A DNA stretch of 64,000 nt from Alkalicoccobacillus plakortidis (GCF_023703085.1 NZ_JAMQJY010000001.1:1364001-1428000), one strand, 5' to 3'; shown: positions 28,704-38,778, numbered from the stretch's first letter. Notes: generated by a model from the letters alone, not told the origin. Program-made: numbers and translations.

Positions 28704-29636
28704 ATGAACGTTTTTCAAAATATGGCAGAGCTAATTGGGAATACTCCGTTAGTTCGCTTACAACGAATCGCCTCAGATAAAGGTGCAGCCGTTTACCTAA
28801 AAATGGAGACTCAAAATCCAAGCGGTTCTGTAAAAGATCGAGCAGCTTTCCAAATGATCATACAAGCTGAACAGGATGGACACTTAAATCCCGGCTCTAC
28901 TATCATTGAGCCCACTAGTGGGAATACGGGAATTGGTATTGCCATGAATGCGGCAGCAAGAGGCTACAAGGCGATACTTGTGATGCCTGATACCATGTCT
29001 CAAGAGCGTATTAACCTTTTAAAAGCATATGGCGCCAAAGTAGTATTAACTGATGGCGATAAAAAAATGCCAGGTGCAATCGAAAAAGCACATGAGCTGA
29101 CAAAAAGTATACCGAATAGTTACATGCCCATGCAATTTGAAAATCCATCAAATCCAGATGCCCATCGGAAAACTACAGCACATGAAATCAAACGCTCATT
29201 AGACAGTATTAATAAAGAGCTAACTGCTTTTGTAGCTGCATCAGGAACTGGTGGCACAGTAACCGGGACTGGTGAGGAATTAAAAAACCTTTATCCAGGC
29301 GTTTCTATTCATGTTGTTGAACAAGCTGGGTCTCCTGTATTATCTGGTGGGAAACCAGGTCCTCATAAGTTAGTTGGGACAAGTCCTGGATTCATCCCCC
29401 CTATTCTAAATACGGATGTTTACGAAGAGATCTTTAAAATAGAGGATGAGGATGCGTATCGTGTGACAAGAGCATTAGCTCGAGAGGAAGGGATTTTAGT
29501 TGGACCTTCATCGGGTGCTGCTTGCTTTGCGGCCATGGAAGTTGCTAAACGTCTAACACCTAACGACACGGTTGTTGCGATTGCTTGTGACACGGGTGAG
29601 CGATATTTATCAACAGATCTATTTGTATTTGAATAA
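28704..29636 (+). CDS. ytkP: Cysteine synthase-family protein (YtkP type)
   Basis: The 310-residue PLP enzyme has LIGNTPLVRLQRI, the PLP lysine in NPSGSVKDRAAF (about 44), PTSGNTGIGIAM (about 71) and SGTGGTVTGTGEEL. It fits O-acetylserine sulfhydrylase, making cysteine from O-acetylserine and sulfide. By position it equals B. subtilis YtkP rather than the main CysK, so a related beta-substitution cannot be excluded. AAAGGAG lies upstream of the ATG. It stands alone between two terminators or promoters. Confidence 0.87.
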   Translation: MNVFQNMAELIGNTPLVRLQRIASDKGAAVYLKMETQNPSGSVKDRAAFQMIIQAEQDGHLNPGSTIIEPTSGNTGIGIAMNAAARGYKAILVMPDTMSQERINLLKAYGAKVVLTDGDKKMPGAIEKAHELTKSIPNSYMPMQFENPSNPDAHRKTTAHEIKRSLDSINKELTAFVAASGTGGTVTGTGEELKNLYPGVSIHVVEQAGSPVLSGGKPGPHKLVGTSPGFIPPILNTDVYEEIFKIEDEDAYRVTRALAREEGILVGPSSGAACFAAMEVAKRLTPNDTVVAIACDTGERYLSTDLFVFE

Positions 29637-29641
29637 TTGAC

Positions 29642-29680
29642 AAAAGCTCAGCATAACCAACTCTGCTGAGCTTTATTTTT
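29642..29680 (+). terminator. ytkP terminator
   Basis: AAAGCTCAGCA pairs with TGCTGAGCTTT, followed by ATTTTTTAT. Confidence 0.88.
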
Positions 29681-29923
29681 TATCACATAATAATACATAA
29701 TTAAACGCTTGAAAAAAAAGACGAGCCATTGTAAAATATAAGCGTCTAGGGAATTAGATAAACTGTCAGATTATATAGACTTTATAATAATCTGCTTTTA
29801 TTCGTAGAGAGACAACACATCCCTGACTCGCATCAATCATTAAAGAACCGTGCATGATGCAGGATGAATCTGCATACATTTAGCAATAGGATCTAGTCAT
29901 GATTATGTATAAGGAGTGGTGTT
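29681..29923. other. ytzE upstream region
   Basis: About 240 bases of AT-rich sequence hold no credible gene. It must contain the ytzE promoter; I see no repeat or conserved leader that I can name. Confidence 0.4.
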
Positions 29924-30142
29924 TTGAAAACTTCAACTGATCGCATGCTGACTCGTATTAAGTCCATTTACCTCTACATTAAACAAAGGGGGACCGTCAC
30001 GACGAATGAATTAGTTGAAGAGTTCGGAATTACTCAACGAACGATCCAACGTGATTTGAATGTACTTGAGTATAACAAACTCGTGACAAGCCCTACACGT
30101 GGAAAATGGAGTACAACAAACAAAAAAACAAGGGTTTCATAA
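29924..30142 (+). CDS. ytzE: YtzE, small DeoR-type helix-turn-helix protein
   Basis: The 72-residue protein is essentially a DeoR helix-turn-helix alone (KQRGTVTTNELVEEFGITQR, then TIQRDLNVLEYNKLV), without an effector domain. It matches B. subtilis YtzE, ending in KWSTTNKK. A TTG at 29924 follows AAGGAG with seven to eight bases between and adds seven residues before the ATG at 29945. Target genes are unknown. Confidence 0.88.
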   Translation: MKTSTDRMLTRIKSIYLYIKQRGTVTTNELVEEFGITQRTIQRDLNVLEYNKLVTSPTRGKWSTTNKKTRVS

Positions 30143-30159
30143 TGAACCTTTCAATTTTG

Positions 30160-30200
30160 AAAGAGACCGAGGCAAATAAATTTGTCTCGGTCTCTTTTGC
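30160..30200. terminator. Bidirectional terminator between ytzE and rsuA
   Basis: AAAGAGACCGAGGCAAA pairs with TTTGTCTCGGTCTCTTTT around TAAA. Confidence 0.9.
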
Positions 30201-30202
30201 TC

Positions 30203-30907
30203 TTATTCAAACAACATAAGTTCCTGTTCTGTTAGCTCTCGATATGATCCCAAAGGAAGAGATTCATCCAGTGTAAGCTTACCAATTGATGTTCTCTTTA
30301 ACGATAAAACGGTTTTATCTCTCGCTTTAAACATGCGCTTTACCTGGTGAAATTTCCCCTCTGTAATCGTCAGTTCAATTAAAGAGGTTTGTGCAGATTT
30401 TATGATGTTGAGCTCTGCAGGCTTTGTTAGATATCCGTCCTCAAGGTGAACACCTATGCGGAAAGCCTCAACATCTTCATCCGTTACAACACCATCTATC
30501 GTCGCTTGATAGACCTTTGACACATGGCGCCGAGGTGACATCAATCGATGCGAAAACGCTCCATCTGTAGTCAGTAATAATAAGCCTTCCGTATCCTTAT
30601 CCAACCTACCTATAGGGAAAATCTTAAAAGCTGACCACTTTTTATCAAGTAGGTCAATGACCGTTTTGTGCATCGAATCCTCTGTTGCCGATATCACACC
30701 CTGTGGTTTGTTTAACATGATATATACGTCTGCTTGGTAATGAACGACACTACCCGCCACCACAACCTGCTGATCACTAGCATTAACTTGTGCTTTGGCA
30801 TCCTTAACTAACACATCATCTATATAAACCAGTCCAGCTTTTAATAGCTTTTTGACTTCTTTTCTCGAGCCATGACCCGTATCTGCTAGAAACTTGTCTA
30901 TCCTCAT
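30203..30907 (-). CDS. rsuA: 16S rRNA pseudouridine(516) synthase family
   Basis: The 234-residue protein has an N-terminal S4 RNA-binding domain (about 1-60: MRIDKFLADTGHGSRKEVKK) and an RsuA/RluB-type catalytic domain with IGRLDKDTEGLLLLT (catalytic Asp) and HQVKRMFK. It isomerises a uridine in 16S rRNA, most likely U516 by family. It corresponds to ytzG of B. subtilis. AGGGGCAAT precedes the ATG. The SEDS genes lie just upstream on the same strand. Confidence 0.92.
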   Translation of the reverse strand: MRIDKFLADTGHGSRKEVKKLLKAGLVYIDDVLVKDAKAQVNASDQQVVVAGSVVHYQADVYIMLNKPQGVISATEDSMHKTVIDLLDKKWSAFKIFPIGRLDKDTEGLLLLTTDGAFSHRLMSPRRHVSKVYQATIDGVVTDEDVEAFRIGVHLEDGYLTKPAELNIIKSAQTSLIELTITEGKFHQVKRMFKARDKTVLSLKRTSIGKLTLDESLPLGSYRELTEQELMLFE

Positions 30908-30925
30908 TCTGTATTGCCCCTTTAC

Positions 30926-32089
30926 TTACATATCTTCTGTCTTCTCAAACATATATTCTTTTCGATTTGCTTTTACACATAACACTAATCCAATCGATAA
31001 CCCTGCAGTAATTAAAGAGGTTCCGCCATAACTTATCATTGGTAGTGAAAATCCAGTTACAGGTAATAAGCCAACATTCATGCCTATATTCTGGAAAATT
31101 TGAAATGCAAACAAACCTGCAACTCCCGCACAGATACTTACATCAAATTGATTGGTTGATTGAAAACCAATCATAACAATTTGGTACAGAAGAATAAAAT
31201 AAAGACTAATGATCAGACATGCCGCAATAAAACCATGTGTATGAGCAATGATGGCAAAAATAAAATCCGTATGTGCCTCTGGTATGTAATATAAGTTGTT
31301 TTCTGCACCAGTCCCGCTTAAGCGTCCAGATCCAACAGCCCTCAGGGCCAAATTTACCTGGTATGCTTCAGTTATGTACTCAGTTGGATTTAACAAGCCA
31401 TGAAATCGTCTTACCTGATAATCTTGTAAATGAACAAACACATACTTCTCAAGCAGATCCATCCTTGCAAAATAAAGATATACAAAACCAAGAATGGCCG
31501 ATACCGGAACGATAATTATGGATAATGTCCATTTTAAACTTACTTTTGATACTAATAATACAGACAAAACAATTGCAGCGATTTGCATAATTGTACCCAT
31601 ATCAGGTTGCTCGATTAGCAATAATGCAACTGGAGAACATAGAACAGCAAGCTTAATGATGAGCCAAAAATCTCCCTTCCATTTACTTGACCATTCTTTA
31701 TGCTTACTAACCACATAAGATAAGGTGATAATTAAGAAGATTTTTGTTAACTCAGCAGGCTGAAAGGAACCAATTACCGGAAGTCGGTACCAGCGAATGG
31801 CTCCGTTATCTTCTCCCCAAACAAATGAAGCTGGTACTACCAAAAGTCCCACAAGGATAATAATTCCAAAAACATAAAGAAACCAGTGAGCCTGTTTGAT
31901 GTAATCAATGTCTATAAAAGACATCGCAATGACCAATATAAACAACCCAATATAAAAAACAAATTGTCTAATAAAAAAATTAGTCGAGTATTGTTCCAAT
32001 CCCTGTGCCTCATATATATAAAAACAGCTTATAACCATAAATAAAAAGAGAAGAAACAATATGTTGTAATCTATTTTTGTTTTCGACAT
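30926..32089 (-). CDS. SEDS glycosyltransferase, RodA-like (copy 1 of 3)
   Basis: The 387-residue protein has about ten membrane segments and SEDS signatures: FQPAELTKIFLII, QPDMGTIMQ, YIPEAHTDFIFAIIAH (catalytic-type Asp region) and the last-helix motif SYGGTSLITAGLSIG. SEDS proteins polymerise lipid II together with a class B PBP. The sequence is closer to RodA than FtsW, though its GAENNLYY stretch and FIFAIIAHTHG differ from copies 2 and 3. ATG at 32089 has AGGTGG six bases upstream. A terminator separates it from copy 2, so it may have its own promoter. Confidence 0.88.
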   Translation of the reverse strand: MSKTKIDYNILFLLFLFMVISCFYIYEAQGLEQYSTNFFIRQFVFYIGLFILVIAMSFIDIDYIKQAHWFLYVFGIIILVGLLVVPASFVWGEDNGAIRWYRLPVIGSFQPAELTKIFLIITLSYVVSKHKEWSSKWKGDFWLIIKLAVLCSPVALLLIEQPDMGTIMQIAAIVLSVLLVSKVSLKWTLSIIIVPVSAILGFVYLYFARMDLLEKYVFVHLQDYQVRRFHGLLNPTEYITEAYQVNLALRAVGSGRLSGTGAENNLYYIPEAHTDFIFAIIAHTHGFIAACLIISLYFILLYQIVMIGFQSTNQFDVSICAGVAGLFAFQIFQNIGMNVGLLPVTGFSLPMISYGGTSLITAGLSIGLVLCVKANRKEYMFEKTEDM

Positions 32090-32169
32090 GTTCACCCACC
32101 TAATTCCCAATTCCTTTTATTATATCGACTCCTTTCTTTTTTGCACAGCTTTATTCCCTTATTTTGTTT

Positions 32170-32206
32170 AAAAAGAAATCAGTCACCATTATTCGGTAAC
32201 TGATTC
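32170..32206 (-). terminator. Terminator after SEDS copy 2
   Basis: On the minus strand AATCAGTTACC pairs with GGTGACTGATT around GAATAAT, then CTTTTT. It overlaps the stop region of copy 2. Confidence 0.85.
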
Positions 32207-33367
32207 CTTCGCTTCAAACATATAATGCTTCGTTCTTAAGTTCACATTTAAAACAATGCCCATAGCCAGCATATTCGTTAATAACGCACTTCCTCCATAA
32301 CTGATAAAAGGTAGTGCAAGTCCTGTAATTGGCATTAATCCAATTGTCATCGCAATGTTTTGGAAAACTTGAAACACAAGGAGTCCAATGACTCCAGCAA
32401 CTAAATAAGAGCCATACAGGTTGTTACAAGTCAACGCAATCATGATCATACGATAGAACAAAAGAAAATATGTGACTAATAGAATCATTGCTCCAAAAAA
32501 TCCAAACTCTTCACCGATTGCTGCAAAAATGAAATCTGTATGGATCTCTGGAAGTGTATCACTTTGTGTTTGTACACCCTGCATAAATCCACTGCCATAA
32601 AACTGACCAGACCCAATGCCTTGAATCGCTAAATTAAGTTGATAACCAATCCCTGAAGTATCGCCATCTGGATCTAACCAACCATAAATCCGGTCAAGCT
32701 GGTGAGATTTAATAAAGATACTAAAGATATCGAAGTAATTGTTGTGTAACCATACTAGCGCAACGATTCCAAAAACCATCATAAAAAACATAAAAAATAG
32801 AATTCGCCATCTAATGCCTGACATTAAAAGCATGACTGCAATAATACTCGCAATAACGAGCGCCGTACCAAGATCGGGTTGCTTTAAAATAAGGAAAAAG
32901 GGTGGAACACCTAATGCTAGAACTTTAAGCAGGAGCATTAAATCCCCTTGTATCGATGTGTCTTTTCGATTACTGGTAACCTTATATAATAAATGAGCTA
33001 ACGCTAATATTAGAAAAATCTTCATAAACTCTGATGGCTGTATCTCTGTTATACCAAGGTTTATCCAGCGTTGTGCTCCATTTCGATAAACACCAAAAAA
33101 TTCAACGACCAGAAGTAAGAGCATTCCAAAGCCATAAACCGGGATTGTTAGATTTTTAAAGAAATCATAATCTATAAACATAACTCCAGCTATAATGATT
33201 GCACCTACTGCAAACCATATGACTTGACGTATCACAAAGTAACTTGGATCTACTGCATATTGACCTGACGCACTGTATATTGCTAACAGGCTGATACACA
33301 TCAATATAAACATAAGAAACAATAAGGTATAGTCAAGCTGCTGAAGGCTTGATTTTCTTTCTTGCAT
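32189..33367 (-). CDS. SEDS glycosyltransferase, RodA-like (copy 2 of 3)
   Basis: The 392-residue protein has about ten membrane segments with IQPSEFMKIFLILALAHLL, KQPDLGTALVIAS, LPEIHTDFIFAAIGEEFG (catalytic-type Asp) and LPFISYGGSALLTNMLAMG. Of the three copies it looks the most RodA-like. RodA works with an elongation PBP and MreBCD; none of these partners is in the window. GGAGGA lies five bases before the ATG. It has its own terminator and follows copy 3 after 33 bases. Confidence 0.9.
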   Translation of the reverse strand: MQERKSSLQQLDYTLLFLMFILMCISLLAIYSASGQYAVDPSYFVIRQVIWFAVGAIIIAGVMFIDYDFFKNLTIPVYGFGMLLLLVVEFFGVYRNGAQRWINLGITEIQPSEFMKIFLILALAHLLYKVTSNRKDTSIQGDLMLLLKVLALGVPPFFLILKQPDLGTALVIASIIAVMLLMSGIRWRILFFMFFMMVFGIVALVWLHNNYFDIFSIFIKSHQLDRIYGWLDPDGDTSGIGYQLNLAIQGIGSGQFYGSGFMQGVQTQSDTLPEIHTDFIFAAIGEEFGFFGAMILLVTYFLLFYRMIMIALTCNNLYGSYLVAGVIGLLVFQVFQNIAMTIGLMPITGLALPFISYGGSALLTNMLAMGIVLNVNLRTKHYMFEAKESVTE

Positions 33368-33400
33368 GCTGTTCCTCCAAAACTAAGGCTTAGCCTTTAA

Positions 33401-34558
33401 TTAGGCTGTTTTTATTTGGTCTTCTTGATCCAATTTCAAGCGACTTTGCCGTATGTTGCTCCGAGAAATACTTGCCAAAATCGCAATTGATATCATGGTA
33501 ACTAGAAGAGAGGATCCCCCATTACTAACTAATGGAAGCGTAATACCTGTGATTGGCAACAGACCACTCACAGCACCGATATTAAAAACAACTTGAATCG
33601 CTAGTTGAAAAACAATTCCAAACGCTAATAAACTTCCAAAAGGCGTTTTGCAGCGAATGCCTATGACAACACCTCTAAAGAGAATCACCCCGTAACAACC
33701 GATAACAAATAACACGCCAAGAATGCCAAGTTCCTCTGAAATGATGGCAAGAATAAAATCAGTGTGTGCCTCAGGTAAGTATAGAAGCTTCTGAACACTT
33801 CCTCCTAATCCAGTTCCTGTTAATCCGCCATGTGCAAAAGCGATATAACCTTGAATTAGCTGAAGCCCATCATTCAATGGATCAGAAAATGGATCAGAAA
33901 ATGAGGTTAAACGTCTAAAACGATAGGGTGCTGCTACAGCTAGTGTGATAAACAATGAGCTGCCCACTAGGCCTAAACCAAGTAGATGAGGCCACCTTGC
34001 GCCTGATAAAAAGATAATGAAGAAGGTAACCATTAATATTGCAGTAGCTGTCCCAAAATCTGGTTGCAGCATAATTAAAATAAAAACAAGACCAACAACA
34101 ATTAATGGAGGTAGAACGCCCCTAATAAACTTGTGAATATACACTTGCTTTTGAGAATAAACTTGAGCAAGGTAAATAACCATACCAAGCTTAACAAATT
34201 CAGATGGTTGTAATCTAATTGGACCAAGTTGTAACCAACGCTGCGCTCCCCCACCTGTGCTACCAAAACCAATAAGAACTAATCCCAACGATATAAATGA
34301 CAACACAAGGATAAATGGAGATAACTTTTTGAATATCTGATAATTAAAATGCATAAAAAAGAGAAAAAATCCTGTGGCTAAAAGAAACCAAACGGCCTGT
34401 CTTTTTAAGAAGAAGTATGGATCTCCAGTCCCACCCTCTCCCATATATATACCTTCTACATAGCTTGAACTAAAAACCATTAGCACACCAAAAGAAGCCA
34501 GTGCAAAAACTGTCAGGATTAGCAGCCAATCATTATCTTTTACAAACGAATATTTCAT
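33401..34558 (-). CDS. SEDS glycosyltransferase, FtsW/SpoVE-like (copy 3 of 3)
   Basis: The 385-residue protein has about ten membrane segments and FtsW-like stretches: VLMVFSSSYVE, RWLQLGPIRLQPSEFVKLGMV, MLQPDFGTATAILMV, YLPEAHTDFILAIISEELG and LPLVSNGGSSLLVTM. It is the most FtsW/SpoVE-like of the three, though it is outside the dcw cluster, so a second septal or sporulation enzyme is possible. The start is uncertain: ATG at 34558 is only two bases after GGGGGAGG, and a GTG lies at 34570. A weak hairpin at the end may limit flow into copy 2. Confidence 0.87.
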   Translation of the reverse strand: MKYSFVKDNDWLLILTVFALASFGVLMVFSSSYVEGIYMGEGGTGDPYFFLKRQAVWFLLATGFFLFFMHFNYQIFKKLSPFILVLSFISLGLVLIGFGSTGGGAQRWLQLGPIRLQPSEFVKLGMVIYLAQVYSQKQVYIHKFIRGVLPPLIVVGLVFILIMLQPDFGTATAILMVTFFIIFLSGARWPHLLGLGLVGSSLFITLAVAAPYRFRRLTSFSDPFSDPLNDGLQLIQGYIAFAHGGLTGTGLGGSVQKLLYLPEAHTDFILAIISEELGILGVLFVIGCYGVILFRGVVIGIRCKTPFGSLLAFGIVFQLAIQVVFNIGAVSGLLPITGITLPLVSNGGSSLLVTMISIAILASISRSNIRQSRLKLDQEDQIKTA

Positions 34559-34687
34559 TGCCTCCCCCACTTCACCCGAACATAGTCAGTTCTTATATTA
34601 TAGCAGAGCCTCGACATTTCAAAAAGAGGATGAAGCTGTCATAACTTGTTGAAAATCGTGCGCCAATGACGCAAATTCTCTAATTTC

Positions 34688-36297
34688 TTAATCAGGTCGT
34701 TTAAACCTAGCTCCTAAAACAATCTCAGCCAACCGAGTGCGATACGTAAGGTACGCATAAACAATGGCTCCTGATACAGCCCCAACTCCTGTTAAAACAA
34801 AGCTGTTGAATCGGTTTTCTAGTGGGAACGTCATACTTAGCCCCTTATCAATAATCCAAACTGCCCCAAGCCATTATCATTGAAAACACAAGCAAATATG
34901 CCCCTCTTCTGACTATTTGTTTGTACGAAAAAGACGTATACGTACCGATTCCCCAAAGCGTGATCGCAATCGCAACAATAAAGCCGATATATGTAGCCAA
35001 AATTGCACCATTTGGACCCATTTGAACCAATAGGAAATGATTTAATGCAAGCTTTAACGCTAATCCAACAACTAATGCCGTAATGGCAAGCATCTGTCTA
35101 TTGATACCTTGCAAGATTGCAGCTGTTACTGAAAACAACGAGAATAACAATGTAATTGGCCCATAATAACGTAACGTCTCTCCTCCAATGGCTAGATCGT
35201 CAACACTAAAAAGCGCAACAAAAATTGGATCAGACAAAACCGCTAAACCGATAGCTGCAGGTAACGTAATAAACAGAATCAATTGAAAGGTTTGCGTAAT
35301 AAGACGCTTGGAGCTGTGAATAATCCCCTTCCGTATACGCTTTTGTAATCGTTGGTACCAACGTAACAGATAATGCCGTGGCCAAAGCCATTGGAATTAA
35401 CACAATTTTGTGAGCCGATTGAGTTAAGACTCCAACAAAATTTTCCGATACTTCCCCCATGCCAATACTAGCGAGGGCCCCGTTAATCGTCATCGTATCA
35501 ACTAACTGAAATAATGGGATGGCTAACCCCACAATTGATAGTGGAATAGCGTACCAAATTAACTCCTTATACATCGCCTTAAGAGGCAATGGTTTTGAAG
35601 ACTTATTACTTGTTGCCATACCAAGCATGTTTTGACGATTTTTAAAAAGATAATAGAGCAAAACAGCTAATCCCGCTAAACCTCCAACAAATGCACCAAA
35701 CGTAGCAAATCCAACGGCAAGTCCAATATTGCCATCATACACATTCATAATTAAAAAGGCTGCAGCCAAAATAAATGAGATCCGAACAATCTGCTCAATA
35801 ACCTGTGACACAGCTGTAGGCATCATTTGCTGACAACCTTGGAAGTACCCTCGAATCATACCCATAATCGGCACAATCAGTAAGGCAACACTGACCATAC
35901 GAATCGTAAAAATAATATCCTCATACGAGTTCACACCAGCTTTTTCATCCGGTAGAACTAACGGTGTGATAAAAGGAGCCATAAAAAAAAGCAGCAAAAA
36001 AGCGATAAATCCGGTTATACTCATAACAATTAGACCAGATTTAAATAACCTATATCCTGTTTCATAATCACCCATTGACTGATACTTTGAAACAAATTTA
36101 GAAACGGCTAAAGGAAAACCTAAAGTAGCCAAACTTAACAAAATTGTATACGGTGTGTATCCATACGAATAAAGACCTAAACCTGTTTGTCCCACTAATG
36201 CAGAAAAAGGAACAACATAGATAAAGCCTAATATTTTTGAAGCAAGAGTTGCCGCGGTTAAAATCTTTGTCCCGCGCATCAAATTCGTTTCTGCCAT
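34688..36297 (-). pseudogene. murJ: Lipid II flippase MurJ/YtgP, two frameshifts
   Basis: Three pieces join to about 535 residues of a MATE/MVF-family flippase with about 14 membrane segments (GTKILTAATLASKILGFIYV, GLGLYSYGYTPYTILLSLA, GMIRGYFQGCQQMMPTAVSQ). It flips lipid II outward for peptidoglycan synthesis. The two extra bases are at GCTTGG (35306-35311) and CCAAGC (34866-34871); CCAGC/GCTGG at both restores one frame, ending in VLGARFKRPD at 34688. ATG at 36297 has AGGAGG upstream. It lies directly upstream of the three SEDS genes, which use its product. Broken state likely a sequence error. Confidence 0.88.
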
Positions 36298-36382
36298 GTT
36301 TTCCTCCTGTGCAAACAACTGAAAAATGTCTAACTTGAATTGTAGCATAGTTTTAGAGTCGATATTCGTGACGATTCATGTA

Positions 36383-36413
36383 AAAAAAAGAGACGATAAT
36401 CGCCTCTTTTTTA
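36383..36413 (-). terminator. Terminator after the SMP-30 gene
   Basis: On the minus strand AAAAAGAGGCGAT pairs with ATCGTCTCTTTTT (one G-U) with a T run. Confidence 0.85.
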
Positions 36414-36435
36414 GTGTTAACAGGATGATCTATGC

Positions 36436-37287
36436 TTAACCTGCAAATTCATCTGGTTTTATACCCTTAGACTTTGTTTTCACTGCAAATAGTGCTCCCC
36501 CATGTTTATCCTTTTCATCTCCGCTTGAAGCAGAGGTAATATATAAGGTTTGATAATCCTCGCCTCCAAAGGCACATGAAGTTACACATTTTGCATCTAC
36601 TTGAACAGCTGCGATTTTTTCTTTTGTAAATGGATTAAGTTGAATAACCTGCCAGCCATTATACATCGCAACCCATAACATACCTTCTTGATCAATTGTC
36701 ATTCCATCCGGAAACCCATCTGTTTCTTCAAATGTATAGACAACGTCTCTGTTTGTAATCTCCCCACTATCTAGGTTGTAGTGATAAGAAACAACCTGTT
36801 GGGTCAATGTATCAATGTAATACATGAGCTCATGAGATAGATCCCATGCTAGACCATTAGATATCTGTACATCGCCAATAACTTTTTGACACGAATAATC
36901 GGTATTCAGTCGATAGAGAGCTGCGTCCTTTTCTTGACCTTCTGTCACCATAGTTCCTGCCCAAAACCTTCCTGCTGGATCACATTTCCCATCATTAAAG
37001 CGATGATGAGAGACTTCTTTTTCAGGGGAAGCGACTTTTTCTAAACGATCCGCATCAAACAGATACATTCCATCTCTCATCGCGAGTACAAAACCACCTT
37101 TTTTTCGTTTGACAACCGCGGTAACTTGTTGACCAAATGAAAGCTGCTTATTTTCATTTTCTTTTGGCGAATATGTATTCAACTTGCACCCATCAATATC
37201 AACCCAATGCAGCACTTGTTTTTTCTCATCCCAAAATGGGCCCTCACCTAACTGTGCTTTTGTATTCCAAACAATTTCTGCTTTCAT
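36436..37287 (-). CDS. SMP-30/gluconolactonase-family protein
   Basis: The 283-residue six-bladed beta-propeller has the family motifs LGEGPFWDEKK, HHRFNDGKCDPAGRFWAGTM, ISNGLAWDL, TDGFPDGMTIDQEGMLWVAMY and TSCAFGGEDYQTLYIT. The metal ligands (Glu, Asn, Asp) sit in these. The family hydrolyses sugar lactones; the substrate here is unknown. GAGGAGG lies before the ATG. YjbQ lies 12 bases upstream on the same strand, perhaps in one transcript. Confidence 0.9.
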   Translation of the reverse strand: MKAEIVWNTKAQLGEGPFWDEKKQVLHWVDIDGCKLNTYSPKENENKQLSFGQQVTAVVKRKKGGFVLAMRDGMYLFDADRLEKVASPEKEVSHHRFNDGKCDPAGRFWAGTMVTEGQEKDAALYRLNTDYSCQKVIGDVQISNGLAWDLSHELMYYIDTLTQQVVSYHYNLDSGEITNRDVVYTFEETDGFPDGMTIDQEGMLWVAMYNGWQVIQLNPFTKEKIAAVQVDAKCVTSCAFGGEDYQTLYITSASSGDEKDKHGGALFAVKTKSKGIKPDEFAG

Positions 37288-37299
37288 CTTATGCCCTCC

Positions 37300-37704
37300 T
37301 CACTCATCTTTATTTGTTTTAATGTAATACGTTCTGGCTCTTGGCCCATCAAATTCACAAAAATAAATTCCTTGCCACTGTCCAAGAATCAGGTTCCCTT
37401 CAGATACAATGACCGTCTGAGATGGACCAACCGTACTCGCTTTTAAATGGGCAGCAGTATTACCTTCCATATGACGATCATTCGAATGCTCCCACGGGTA
37501 AACCTCATCAAGTCGCATGAGCATATCATGTTTGACATCCGGATCAGCATTCTCGTTGATGGTGATGCCAACTGTTGTATGCGGACAGTAAATGATAACC
37601 TGTCCATGTTGTACTTCTGAATCCTTGACTGCTTTTTCCACTTCATGTGTGATATCAATCATGCTATCTCTTTGTGTTGTATGTAATCTTTTCTTCTCAA
37701 GCAT
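37300..37704 (-). CDS. YjbQ-family protein (UPF0047)
   Basis: The 134-residue protein matches UPF0047/Yjb[63 protein letters not shown] thiamine-phosphate synthase-like side activity has been described for the family; its main role is unsettled. The ATG at 37704 has AAGGAGG eight bases upstream; the longer frame starts at 37731 without a site. Confidence 0.9.
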   Translation of the reverse strand: MLEKKRLHTTQRDSMIDITHEVEKAVKDSEVQHGQVIIYCPHTTVGITINENADPDVKHDMLMRLDEVYPWEHSNDRHMEGNTAAHLKASTVGPSQTVIVSEGNLILGQWQGIYFCEFDGPRARTYYIKTNKDE

Positions 37705-37880
37705 GGTGATCTCCTCCTTCGTATCATTCATTTATCTTTTTATTCCCTAGTTGTTGATTGTAAAAACAGGAATTTGAGAAAAAATACTTGGCTCAATGTC
37801 TTCACTACCGGAATGAGCACACATCTCGATTGAGGGTGCGGCGCTCATGAACGTGGAATACTGCTTTAAAAATATACACA

Positions 37881-37919
37881 GCAAAAGCCCCTTTGGATAA
37901 ATCCCAAAGGGGCTTTTGC
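37881..37919 (-). terminator. Terminator after the N-acetyltransferase gene
   Basis: GCAAAAGCCCCTTTGG pairs with CCAAAGGGGCTTTTGC around ATAAATC. The 180 bases between it and yjbQ hold nothing recognised. Confidence 0.88.
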
Positions 37920-37926
37920 TGCAGAC

Positions 37927-38778
37927 TTATACTTTTTCTGTACTTTCTATATTGGATTGTTTCTTTTGAAAGATATTCACACCCGATTCTTCTAGTAACG
38001 TAATGGCTTGTTTTACTGGTAGCTTGTCGAAGCCGAATTCTTGATGGATACATTGTTCGATTTCTTCCGCTGTTTTTAATTCTCGTTTTTCCGTTGTACC
38101 ATCAGGGTAATAAATTCGTAGCTGATCGTTACGTATACGCATATTACAGTCTGGCTTCCATAGCTGACAGCGCAATTCTGACATGTAGGTTGCCGTTGGT
38201 TTGTGTGAGCGGACAAGCATATTTTTAATAAAAGCTTTACTAGTCCGTTTATATGGTGTAAATGTCCAACAGTCTTCTGTAAGATTACCTTTGATATATC
38301 TTGCAAATTCAAAGGTTGTATCTGTTAATCGTTTAATAACAATCGTTTCATCATGAAAGCTGTATTCATAGCGGTCTTTTTTCTCAATCCGTACGGGTGT
38401 GAAAATTGGAGCTGCGACCCCACAATCAATAAATATATGTTCACCATTTAAGCGCACCATTAAAGCTAAATGTTCATCTCCAAGGTGAATGTTATAACTT
38501 GTAAAACCTAATTCCTTCAAAAGACTTCTTAATGTTGTATTTAATACATAACAGGTTCCACCAAATTGATGTTTCTGAAATTGCGAGACAAACTCATCCA
38601 AGCTTGGAACAGCGCGGTCTTTAAAGGTTTGATTATGACTATTTATAAGCTTCCCTATATTTTCAAATGGAAACTGAAACACATGTGCCCGGACTATTTT
38701 TTTCAAAAAGGAGTAAGAAGGCAATTCCTCTTTTAGCCCAAGTATATCTAAATATTGCTTTACCTCAAGCTTTTGCAT
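37927..38778 (-). CDS. Arylamine N-acetyltransferase-family protein
   Basis: The 283-residue protein has the NAT catalytic triad region: HQFGGTCYVLN (Cys at about 73), GDEHLALMV (His) and FIDCGVAAP (Asp), and an N-terminal helical part FQFPFENIGKLI. The family moves acetyl groups from acetyl-CoA to arylamines or hydrazines. Its sequence is divergent from the classical NATs, so the natural substrate is uncertain. CTAGGAGGGGT lies upstream. It is a single gene. Confidence 0.82.
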   Translation of the reverse strand: MQKLEVKQYLDILGLKEELPSYSFLKKIVRAHVFQFPFENIGKLINSHNQTFKDRAVPSLDEFVSQFQKHQFGGTCYVLNTTLRSLLKELGFTSYNIHLGDEHLALMVRLNGEHIFIDCGVAAPIFTPVRIEKKDRYEYSFHDETIVIKRLTDTTFEFARYIKGNLTEDCWTFTPYKRTSKAFIKNMLVRSHKPTATYMSELRCQLWKPDCNMRIRNDQLRIYYPDGTTEKRELKTAEEIEQCIHQEFGFDKLPVKQAITLLEESGVNIFQKKQSNIESTEKV

